36,283 bases of DNA from Oscillospiraceae bacterium (lineage in GTDB: Bacteria; Bacillota; Clostridia; Oscillospirales; Acutalibacteraceae): contig JAISUW010000023.1 in the NCBI GenBank assembly GCA_031271865.1, positions 1 to 36,283 of the forward strand, given 5' to 3'. Below, piece by piece: positions 15,624-22,900 of the stretch. Position 1 is the first letter of the stretch. Every line of letters begins with the position of its first letter. Both the position numbers and the translations under genes were made by a program. Under the pieces are notes generated by a model. It had not been told where the DNA came from. It searched no databases and was given only the letters and a program-made list of their open reading frames with translations.

Positions 15624-15984
15624 CACCAATGCAGTATTAAGACTATGTTTAGGAGATATACCTGAACAACGGGACAAGGTTAAAAACCTAATCACGACAG
15701 AAAATGTGTTTGTTCCCCCGGAAGTCTTTGCAGAAGCGGTATTCGTTATGTCTTCTGTGTATCAAACACCTCGAGCAGAGATTGCATCCGCTTTAGCAGG
15801 TTTTTTGGATTTTCCAACAATCACCACACACTATCCAAGTGTTGTGTATGAAGGGTTACGTGCATTTAGTGAAACAAAACTCGAGTTTATTGACTGTCTA
15901 ATGGCAGGCTACCAAAAAGCCGGCTATGCTGTGTTCTCTTTTGACAAAAAGCTGAATCATTATCTCCAACACCAATCCGATTAA
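15610..15984 (+). CDS. PIN-domain toxin (VapC-like ribonuclease)
   Basis: 124 residues, a single PIN domain. The four acidic metal-binding positions are visible: Asp5 (ILDTNAVL), Glu38/Glu42 (PPEVFAEAVFV), Asp95 (EFIDCLMAGY) and Asp112 (FSFDKKL). PIN toxins of VapBC modules cut RNA, often tRNA, with Mg or Mn, and are held inactive by the antitoxin. Start ATG 15610 lies inside the end of the antitoxin gene. The coding sequence is visibly richer in A+T than its neighbours, which suggests acquisition of the pair between the tautomerase and ileS genes. The ileS start follows only 21 bases later, so the module sits in the ileS upstream region. Confidence 0.85.
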   Translation: MVILDTNAVLRLCLGDIPEQRDKVKNLITTENVFVPPEVFAEAVFVMSSVYQTPRAEIASALAGFLDFPTITTHYPSVVYEGLRAFSETKLEFIDCLMAGYQKAGYAVFSFDKKLNHYLQHQSD

Positions 15985-16005
15985 TCCTATGCCGCGAGGT
16001 TCATT

Positions 16006-19000
16006 ATGAAAGACGAATTCATCCAAAAGGAACATGAAATCCTGGAATTCTGGGAGCAGTTCGATTGCTTCGGTAAACGCCGAACGCAAGCGGCGGGAAA
16101 ACCGCGCTTCAAGTTCATCGACGGTCCGATAACGGCGAACAACCCCATGGGTATCCACCATGCTTGGGGGCGCAGTCTGAAAGACTTGTACATCCGCTAC
16201 AAGATGCTGCAAGGCTATGATTGCCGCTGCCAAAACGGCTTCGACGGACAGGGACTGTGGGTAGAGGTCGGTGTCGAAAAAGAACTCGGTTTCCAAACCA
16301 AGCGAGACATCGAAGACTTTGGTCTGGACAGGTTCACCAAGGCTTGTGTAGAACGCGTTGACCATTTCGAAGGTGTCATCGCCAACCAATCCAAGCGCTT
16401 GGGTCAATGGATGGATTGGCCGCACTCCTATGAAACGAAAGCGGATTATAACATAGAAGGCATCTGGTACTTTCTGCATAAGTGCCACACCGAAGGTTTG
16501 CTCCGGCAGGAATACAAACCCATGCCGTGGTGCCCGCGCTGCGGCACAAGCCTCTCCGAGCACGAGATGACCGGCTCCTATCGGCAAATGACGCACGACA
16601 GCGTGTTCTTCCAACTGCCGCTGGAGGGTAGGGATTACAACATTCTTGTTTGGACCACTACCCCCTGGACACTTTCCTCCAATGTGGCTCTGGCCGTCAA
16701 CCCTGAAAATGACTATTGTATCGTGCGTTTACACTCGCAGGACAAGCCGATTGTCCTCGGGAAAGAAGCCATCAAACAATTGGGTGCTGACAAAGCCGAA
16801 GTGCTCCAAGCAATCAAAGGTGCTGAATTGGTCGGCCTGAAATACGAGACCTGCTTCCCGGAACTGCCGAAACTGCAAGGCATCACCAATCGCATCGTTG
16901 CTTGGGAAGATGTGGACGCGCATGAAGGCACCGGTGTCGTACACATCGCGCCCGGCTGCGGTGCGGAGGACTATGCACTTGGCTTGCGCGAACACTTGGC
17001 GCAGGTTATGCCCGTGGACGATGAGGGCGTGTTCTTCGAAGGCTTCGGCTTCTACAGCGGCAAAAAGACCGACGAAGTCGCACCGCTTGTTTTTGAAGAA
17101 CTCAAAGCCCGAGATAAGCTCTACAAGGTTGAAGCGCATGCGCATAGCTATCCCATCTGCTGGCGGTGCAAGACCCCTATCATCTTCCGCCTTGTTCCCT
17201 CTTGGTTCATAGCTACCGAACCGCTCCGCGAGCGCTTGCTTTCAGCAGCTCGCAGTGTCGAGTGGAATCCCCCCTCCGCCGGAAAGCGCATGGAGGACTG
17301 GCTCTCGAATATGGGCGATTGGAACATCAGCCGCAAGCGGTACTACGGACTGCCGATGCCGTTTTACCCTTGCGAATGCGGAGAATTGACGGTCATTTCT
17401 TCCCGCGCACATCTGCGTTCCTTGGCGGCCGACCCTGCCGCAGTGGATGCCCTGCCCGAGTTGCACCGTCCTTGGATTGACGGTGTGGAGATTGTCTGCC
17501 CGAAGTGCGGCAAACACGTCCTGCGCATCCCGGACACCGGAGATGTATGGTTGGATGCCGGTATCGTTCCCTACTCTACTACGGGTTACTTCACCGACCG
17601 CGAGGAGTGGCAGAAGAACTTCCCTGCCGACTGGATCGTAGAGATGAGTGAACAAGTGCGGCTCTGGTTCTATGCCATGCTCTTCATGTCCGTGGTGCTG
17701 GAGGACTGTGCGCCCTATCGGAAAGCTATGTGCCATGCCTCGGTAATCAAAGAGGACGGCGGCCGTTTCTCCAAGACCGGCTATATGATTCGCTTTGACG
17801 AAGCCGCCGAGCAAATCGGTGCCGATGCCGTGCGTTATTTATATGCCGGCAACCCAACGACTTCCGATGTGCGCTTCGGATTCTCCCTCGGGGATGAAGC
17901 CAGACGCAAACTGCTGAACTTCAAGAACATCGTAACGTTTTTTAACACATATGCTTCCATAGATAAGCCGAATTGCCGCTTTATCCATGATTTCGACAGC
18001 CTCTGCCCTATGGACAGATGGCTTCTGCTGCGCTCGAATTCATTCCTCTCTGTTGCAGAGAAAGCGCTCGAAGAGTACCGGCACCCGGCACTTATCAAGG
18101 CTTTCGAGGAGTTTGTGGACGACATCTCCAACTGGTATATCCGTTTGGGCCGCCGCCGCTATTGGAAAAGCGAAGACCCGGACGATCAGATTCGTGCCTA
18201 CCAGTGCCTGTTCCATGCCATCCGCACCTGTGCGGTTGTCATGAGTCCGGTAATCCCGTTCATGACCGAGAGTGTCTGGCAAGACTGCATCCGCGTATAC
18301 GATCCCGGCGCACCGCTTTCCGTGCATCTGTCCTACTGGCCTATGCCGTTGGAAGGCTTAACGGACGAGAACGGTTTGGTAGAACGTGTCGCCGTTGCCC
18401 GCGATGTGATTGCCACAGCCCTTAAAGTGCGCAACGAGCAGTCCCTCAAGGTACGCCAGCCGCTGCAAACCCTCTACATCCTCGCAGACGAAGATACCGC
18501 CGCGAAGCTGACCACTTTCGCACAACAGATTATGGATGAACTGAACGTCAAGGAGCTCAACTTTATCGACGACCCTTGCGCTATTGAAGTTCCTGTCATC
18601 GGTGTGAACTTCAAAGCCGCAGGTGCCGTCCTGAAAAAAGACGTAAACCGATTCAAAGAGCATCTTCTTTCCCTGACACCTGCCGACCACGAAGCCATCG
18701 CCGCCGCACTGTCCGAAGAGGGTGAAATCACAGTTCCCGGTTGGGGAACCCCTCTGGCTCCCGGGCTTTTCACACTTTCCAAACAGACCAAACCGGGCAT
18801 CGCCTCCGCTCAGTGCCAGACACCGGATTTGACCATCGCTTTGGACACTAACCTCACCGATGCCCTCCGCAAAGAAGGCTTGGTACGCGACCTCATCCGG
18901 CAGTGCCAGATTCTGCGTAAGGAAGCCGACTTCGCCGTAGAGCAGCGCATCCATCTCGGCCTGCAAGCGGACAATGATTCACTTGCCGCCACTGTCGCTG

Positions 19001-19131
19001 AAGCGGAGAAAGCCATCGCGGCGGAAGTCCTTGCGCAAACCGTTGCCCTCGGCTCCGTCTTGGCGCCGATTGATGTGGATAAGACCGTCGAGCTCAGCGG
19101 CGGAAGTGTTCGCATCACCATGAAAGCCTAA
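16006..19131 (+). CDS. ileS: Isoleucyl-tRNA synthetase, divergent form
   Basis: 1041 residues, class I aminoacyl-tRNA synthetase charging tRNA-Ile. The HIGH-type motif reads PMGIHHAWGR (GIHH at 49-52). The editing domain has TTPWTLSSNVALAV (about 217-230). CxxC pairs appear in WCPRCGTSLSEHE (about 175), CWRCKTP and ECG/CPKCG. The KMSKS-type loop reads GGRFSKTGYM (about 585-594), a clear departure from KMSKS. DWNISRKRYYGLPMPF is of IleRS type, which separates it from ValRS. From memory, similar forms with GxHH and an altered KMSKS occur in other bacteria. There is no T-box leader: the start is 21 bases after the PIN toxin gene, with GAGG upstream. The gene heads a cluster of RNA and ribosome-quality genes. 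Confidence 0.93.
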   Translation: MKDEFIQKEHEILEFWEQFDCFGKRRTQAAGKPRFKFIDGPITANNPMGIHHAWGRSLKDLYIRYKMLQGYDCRCQNGFDGQGLWVEVGVEKELGFQTKRDIEDFGLDRFTKACVERVDHFEGVIANQSKRLGQWMDWPHSYETKADYNIEGIWYFLHKCHTEGLLRQEYKPMPWCPRCGTSLSEHEMTGSYRQMTHDSVFFQLPLEGRDYNILVWTTTPWTLSSNVALAVNPENDYCIVRLHSQDKPIVLGKEAIKQLGADKAEVLQAIKGAELVGLKYETCFPELPKLQGITNRIVAWEDVDAHEGTGVVHIAPGCGAEDYALGLREHLAQVMPVDDEGVFFEGFGFYSGKKTDEVAPLVFEELKARDKLYKVEAHAHSYPICWRCKTPIIFRLVPSWFIATEPLRERLLSAARSVEWNPPSAGKRMEDWLSNMGDWNISRKRYYGLPMPFYPCECGELTVISSRAHLRSLAADPAAVDALPELHRPWIDGVEIVCPKCGKHVLRIPDTGDVWLDAGIVPYSTTGYFTDREEWQKNFPADWIVEMSEQVRLWFYAMLFMSVVLEDCAPYRKAMCHASVIKEDGGRFSKTGYMIRFDEAAEQIGADAVRYLYAGNPTTSDVRFGFSLGDEARRKLLNFKNIVTFFNTYASIDKPNCRFIHDFDSLCPMDRWLLLRSNSFLSVAEKALEEYRHPALIKAFEEFVDDISNWYIRLGRRRYWKSEDPDDQIRAYQCLFHAIRTCAVVMSPVIPFMTESVWQDCIRVYDPGAPLSVHLSYWPMPLEGLTDENGLVERVAVARDVIATALKVRNEQSLKVRQPLQTLYILADEDTAAKLTTFAQQIMDELNVKELNFIDDPCAIEVPVIGVNFKAAGAVLKKDVNRFKEHLLSLTPADHEAIAAALSEEGEITVPGWGTPLAPGLFTLSKQTKPGIASAQCQTPDLTIALDTNLTDALRKEGLVRDLIRQCQILRKEADFAVEQRIHLGLQADNDSLAATVAEAEKAIAAEVLAQTVALGSVLAPIDVDKTVELSGGSVRITMKA

Positions 19132-19189
19132 CCCTATCTATCCGGTGGCACCGTGCCGCCTACCCATAGTATAAAGGAGAACACCAACC

Positions 19190-19393
19190 ATGGTAATCAC
19201 CCAAGACACCCTTATCGGCGATGTGCTGGACAAAGACCGCGCCACCGCCCCCTACTTCCTCGAAATGGGAATGCACTGCCTCGGCTGTCCGCACTCCCGC
19301 GCCGAGAGCATCGGCGAGGCCTGCATGGTGCATGGCACAAATGCCGACGAACTTGTCAAGAAGCTCAACGACCATTTTAAGAGCGAAGAATGA
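19190..19393 (+). CDS. DUF1858 small redox-disulfide domain protein
   Basis: 67 residues. It carries the DUF1858 pattern found alone, beside hybrid-cluster proteins, or as an N-terminal domain of other redox proteins: TLIGDVLDKDRATAPYFLEMGMHCLGCPHSRAESIGEAC. Cys30 and Cys33 form a CxxC, with Cys45 further on. The function is unproven; the pattern suggests a thiol redox or metal-binding role. The start ATG 19190 follows AAGGAGA. It overlaps the trmK start by 4 bases (ATGA) and so is translationally coupled to it. No hybrid-cluster protein is encoded in the window. Confidence 0.85.
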   Translation: MVITQDTLIGDVLDKDRATAPYFLEMGMHCLGCPHSRAESIGEACMVHGTNADELVKKLNDHFKSEE

Positions 19394-20112
19394 CGCTGTC
19401 CTTTCGTTTGAAAATGTGTGCGGATTTGCTGCCCGCACACATCCGCACCATTGCAGACATAGGCAGCGACCATGCCTATTTGCCTTGCACCTTATTGAGG
19501 CGTAACCGCATTGACTCTGCCATCGCAACAGACGTTCGCGAAGGTCCGCTGTTGAATGCAGCCAATACGCTGAAAGGAAAGCCATATGCCGGGCGCTGTG
19601 AACTGCGGCTCTCCGATGGGTTCGCCGCTTTTGCTCCCGGGGAAGCAGAGGGGTATTTCCTGTGCGGCATGGGCGGCACCGGGATTGCAGACATCCTCCT
19701 TCGCGGAAAAATCGTCCTGCAGATTCCGGGCACCGTTGTTGTTATCCAGCCCAACAGCCACGCCCACGAAGTCCGCGCCATGCTGACGTATCTCGGATAT
19801 GTCATAGAAGCGGAGCAAGCAGTAACAGACAATGTGCGCACCTATGGTGCCATTCTTGCAGCGTATGACCCGATTCACGCTCCCCGGCAGCATGACCTCG
19901 CAGATGGCTGGTTCTACTATGGAAAGCTTCCCGAATGCAATTCTGCCGCTGCGCAGTTGATTCTGCAACAAACGCTCGCTGCCGTCCGCACCCGCGCCGA
20001 TAAACTGTATGCGGCGGACTTTAAGACAATGGAACGCCTGTATCTGGAGAGCTTCCTGCCCGATTTGGAAAGTGTGGTGGACACCCATGCCGAGCGTTGG
20101 GGACATCTATGA
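19390..20112 (+). CDS. trmK: tRNA (adenine-22-N1)-methyltransferase
   Basis: 240 residues. SAM-dependent enzyme that methylates N1 of A22 in the D-arm of bacterial tRNAs. Motifs are ADIGSDHAYLPCTLL (about 18-32, SAM site), ATDVREGPL, SDGFAAF, FLCGMGGTGI and VVIQPNSHAHEVR, all in the usual TrmK order. As in Bacillus, it is followed at once by a Nif3 gene; here they overlap by 26 bases. Start ATG 19390 is coupled to the DUF1858 gene. Confidence 0.95.
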   Translation: MTLSFRLKMCADLLPAHIRTIADIGSDHAYLPCTLLRRNRIDSAIATDVREGPLLNAANTLKGKPYAGRCELRLSDGFAAFAPGEAEGYFLCGMGGTGIADILLRGKIVLQIPGTVVVIQPNSHAHEVRAMLTYLGYVIEAEQAVTDNVRTYGAILAAYDPIHAPRQHDLADGWFYYGKLPECNSAAAQLILQQTLAAVRTRADKLYAADFKTMERLYLESFLPDLESVVDTHAERWGHL

Positions 20113-20836
20113 CGCAATAGACCGCTTTGCGCCGTTTTCTTCGCAGGACAGCTTCGACCGGTGCGGCTTGGATGTCGGTAGCCGGGAGCAGTCCGTCTGC
20201 GGCATCCTGACTTGTCTGGATGTGACGCCGGACATCATCCGCCAAGCGGCACAAGCCGATGCCAATTTGATTGTCTGCCACCATCCGCTGTTCTTTCACG
20301 CCATCCAATCCATCTCGCCGGAGAGCGTCGTTTGGAAGCTCATCCAAGCCGGAATCTCTGTTATCAGCACCCATACGCCTTGGGACATATGTGCGGGCGG
20401 GGTAAATGACTGCTTAGCTTCGAAACTGCGTCTTACAAACGTCCGAGCAATCGGCTCTTATATCCGCATCGGTGATTTGCCGTCCGAAATGTCCGCCGAA
20501 GCACTCTGTGCCTATACCGCCAAGTGTTTGAACACGCCGATTCTGTATAACGGTGTTCCGGCACTATGCCGCACCCTCGCCTTGGTCGGCGGTGCCGCCG
20601 GAGGAGATATGCCGGATGCCTACAGCAACGGTGCGGACGCTTACCTCACCGGTGAAGCCCGCTACCATACCTTTTTGGAATCGCAAACGGTCCGCAAACC
20701 GCTTCTCACTGCCGGACATTTTGAAACCGAACATCCCTCCATCGCCGAACTCACCCGCCGCTTGCAAAGCGCTTTCCCGGATTTGCCCATCCGCCAAGCA
20801 GAAGAAAAGCCGCCTATCCATACCATACTGCCATGA
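20087..20836 (+). CDS. Nif3-like dinuclear metal-centre protein
   Basis: 249 residues, the short Nif3 form without the PII-like insert of Bacillus YqfO. Metal-ligand segments are ANLIVCHHPLFFH, ISTHTPWDICAGGVND, DAYLTGEARYHTF and TAGHFETEHPS. The family has been suggested to act as a GTP cyclohydrolase-I-type enzyme, but its role is not settled. I choose ATG 20087 (MPSVGDIYDAIDRF), which overlaps trmK by 26 bases; an extension to 20009 would read through trmK in another frame without family similarity. The stop overlaps the rqcH start by 4 bases. Confidence 0.92.
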   Translation: MPSVGDIYDAIDRFAPFSSQDSFDRCGLDVGSREQSVCGILTCLDVTPDIIRQAAQADANLIVCHHPLFFHAIQSISPESVVWKLIQAGISVISTHTPWDICAGGVNDCLASKLRLTNVRAIGSYIRIGDLPSEMSAEALCAYTAKCLNTPILYNGVPALCRTLALVGGAAGGDMPDAYSNGADAYLTGEARYHTFLESQTVRKPLLTAGHFETEHPSIAELTRRLQSAFPDLPIRQAEEKPPIHTILP

Positions 20837-22278
20837 CACGATTTGATACCCACCTCATTGCCGCCTTGGTAACCGAACTCCGGGAAAAGGTTCTCGGTGC
20901 GCGGATAGAGAAGATTCACCACATTCCCCGGGATGCCTTACTGTTTTACCTACGCACCCGGGAAGGAAGTTTTAAACTGCTCTTGCGCGCCAACCCGGGA
21001 ACACCGCGGCTGTTACTTATGGAAGAACCGCCGCCGCCGCCCGGCACTCCTACGGCGCTGTGTATGCTCTTGCGCAAACACCTGCAAGGCGCAGTTATAA
21101 CCGACATTCGTCAGGAGGGAACAGACCGCGCCGTCACGTTCACTTTCCGCGCCACTGACACCATCGGCGACCCCGTCACGCTGTTGCTGCGCGCTGAGTA
21201 TTTCGGCCGGCACCAAAACCTCATCCTCACCTATGCCGATAACACCATTATCGATGCTGTGCGCCGCTTCTCCATTGACGAGTCCACCCGCCCCATTCTG
21301 CCCGGTCTGAAATGGTCACCGGCAGCGCCCCCGCAAAATGCAGCAGTGCTGCTGAAAAATGCAGCTATGCTGCCCATCATGCACGACTTAGAGCTACTCT
21401 ACCGCGAGCGGGACACACAAGAAGCTGCAAAGCAGCGCAGCGCGGAACTAATGAAGCTTTTAGACCAACGCATAGCGCGCGCGGTTCGCACACTGGAAGC
21501 GCGGAAAGGAGAATTGGCGCAAGCGGAGGATAGGGAATCGCTGCGCTTATACGGCGAACTGATTCGCATACACCAAACGGCATTGGAAGCGGGCACGCTG
21601 CAGCGCGGCAGCCGGTATTACCTACTGGAAAACCCCTATGACAACAACCGGGAAATCCGCATCCCTGCTGACCCTGCGCTGACTCCCTCCGCCAATGCTG
21701 CCCGTTACTTCAAGCGTTACCAAAAGGCAAAGAATGCCGAAGAGAAGCTGCGCACGCTTCTCGCGGAGAGCGAAAACGAGCTGGAATACTTAGAGAATGC
21801 CCGCGAGAGCCTTTCCCGCAACAATTCTTCCGCCGATTTAGACAATTTGCGCAAAGAATTAGAGGATTTGGGAATCGTCAAACGACATAACACTAAATCG
21901 AAACCCAAGCATGCAAAGCCGCTTCCTCCATTGGAGTACCGCACCGCCGACGGTCTGCGCATATTGTGCGGTCGCTCCAACGCCCAGAACGAATTTCTTT
22001 CGTTGAAAGGAGCCGCAAAGACAGATTTTTGGTTCCATGTACAGAACCTGCCGGGTTCACACGTTGTCTTATGCTGTGAAGGGCAAAATCCGCCGTCCCG
22101 CAGCATTGAGCAAGCCGCCGGCGTCGCTGCTTACCAATCCGCCGCCCGGACATCGCACCTGGTGAATGTCGACTATACTCCGGTCAGGCAACTGCGTAAA
22201 CCGCCCGGCTCTCCGCCCGGCAAAGTTATTTACCACACGCACAAGACCCTTCTTGTTTCCCCTGCGCTTCCCTGTTAA
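20833..22278 (+). CDS. rqcH: RqcH/NFACT ribosome quality-control protein, shortened
   Basis: 481 residues; typical RqcH is about 570. The NFACT-N domain is intact: MTRFDTHLIAALVTELREKVLGARIEKIHH, EGTDRAVTF with the Asp-Arg pair that matters for tRNA binding in RqcH, and EYFGRHQNLIL. A coiled-coil region covers about 185-350. The C-terminal NFACT-R domain starts near LEYRTADGLRILCGRSNAQNEFL and includes DFWFHVQNLPGSHVVL. Between PILPGLKW and LELLYRE there are only about 30 residues, so the helix-hairpin-helix domain usually found there seems absent. RqcH binds obstructed large ribosomal subunits and adds C-terminal alanine tails. Translation is coupled to Nif3 by ATGA. Confidence 0.9.
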   Translation: MTRFDTHLIAALVTELREKVLGARIEKIHHIPRDALLFYLRTREGSFKLLLRANPGTPRLLLMEEPPPPPGTPTALCMLLRKHLQGAVITDIRQEGTDRAVTFTFRATDTIGDPVTLLLRAEYFGRHQNLILTYADNTIIDAVRRFSIDESTRPILPGLKWSPAAPPQNAAVLLKNAAMLPIMHDLELLYRERDTQEAAKQRSAELMKLLDQRIARAVRTLEARKGELAQAEDRESLRLYGELIRIHQTALEAGTLQRGSRYYLLENPYDNNREIRIPADPALTPSANAARYFKRYQKAKNAEEKLRTLLAESENELEYLENARESLSRNNSSADLDNLRKELEDLGIVKRHNTKSKPKHAKPLPPLEYRTADGLRILCGRSNAQNEFLSLKGAAKTDFWFHVQNLPGSHVVLCCEGQNPPSRSIEQAAGVAAYQSAARTSHLVNVDYTPVRQLRKPPGSPPGKVIYHTHKTLLVSPALPC

Positions 22279-22337
22279 ACCGGTGGGGTATGTGATAACC
22301 GAAGCAATAACGTTAAACACTAAAAGGAGACAATTCA

Positions 22338-22793
22338 ATGGACGCAACAGACGCAAAAATCCTCAAGGCTCTCTCTACCAACGCGCGGGCAAAGGCCTCC
22401 GCCATCTCCGGCGACATCAACTTGTCCGTCTCAGCCGTACTGGAACGCATCCGCAAACTGGAGGATAACGGCATCATTTCCCAGTACACCACCATTCTGG
22501 ATCGCAAAAAACTCGGTTTTGACATCACGGCATGGATTGAAATCAAACTCTCCGGCACCAAACACACCGATTCCTTTGCCGATACGGTCTGTGCGCTGCG
22601 CAACGTGGTCAACCTCTACTACCTCACCGGCGAATACGACTACTTACTGGAAATTGTCGCTGCCTCCCAGGACGAGTTGGAGGATGTCCACCGCCAGATT
22701 ACCAGCCTCGATGGTGTTGGCAACACCGAGACCCACATCGTCCTGCGCCGCCTGAAAGCAAACAGTATGCCCCTCAGTGCCTATGAAGTCTGA
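22338..22793 (+). CDS. Lrp/AsnC-family transcriptional regulator
   Basis: 151 residues. N-terminal winged helix-turn-helix (MDATDAKILKALSTNARAKASAISGDINLSVSAVLERIRKLEDNGIISQYT), then a RAM domain with beta-alpha-beta-beta folds (GFDITAWIEIKL, NLYYLTGEYDYLLEIVA). Such proteins form dimers or octamers and respond to amino acids. Its target is not evident; it stands alone between rqcH and the GH3 gene, all on the same strand. The ribosome site AAAAGGAG lies ahead of ATG 22338. A strong hairpin follows its stop. Confidence 0.93.
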   Translation: MDATDAKILKALSTNARAKASAISGDINLSVSAVLERIRKLEDNGIISQYTTILDRKKLGFDITAWIEIKLSGTKHTDSFADTVCALRNVVNLYYLTGEYDYLLEIVAASQDELEDVHRQITSLDGVGNTETHIVLRRLKANSMPLSAYEV

Positions 22794-22829
22794 GTCTTTC
22801 TTACCCCAAACCGATTCTTTCCCTGCAAT

Positions 22830-22849
22830 GGGCGGCAACACTGCCGCCC
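22830..22849 (+). terminator. Hairpin after the Lrp-family gene
   Basis: GGGCGGCA (22830-22837) pairs perfectly with TGCCGCCC (22842-22849) across ACAC. The following GATTGGTGTTT is only partly T-rich, so termination may be incomplete. It separates the regulator from the GH3 gene. Confidence 0.55.
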
Positions 22850-22900
22850 GATTGGTGTTTCGGAACATTTGTTTTATTAAAATGATTTGGAGTGATTATC

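Noticed and set aside
15985..16005. T-box leader for ileS
   Set aside because: Only 21 bases separate ileS from the PIN toxin gene, too short for a T-box, and no T-box sequence is seen upstream.
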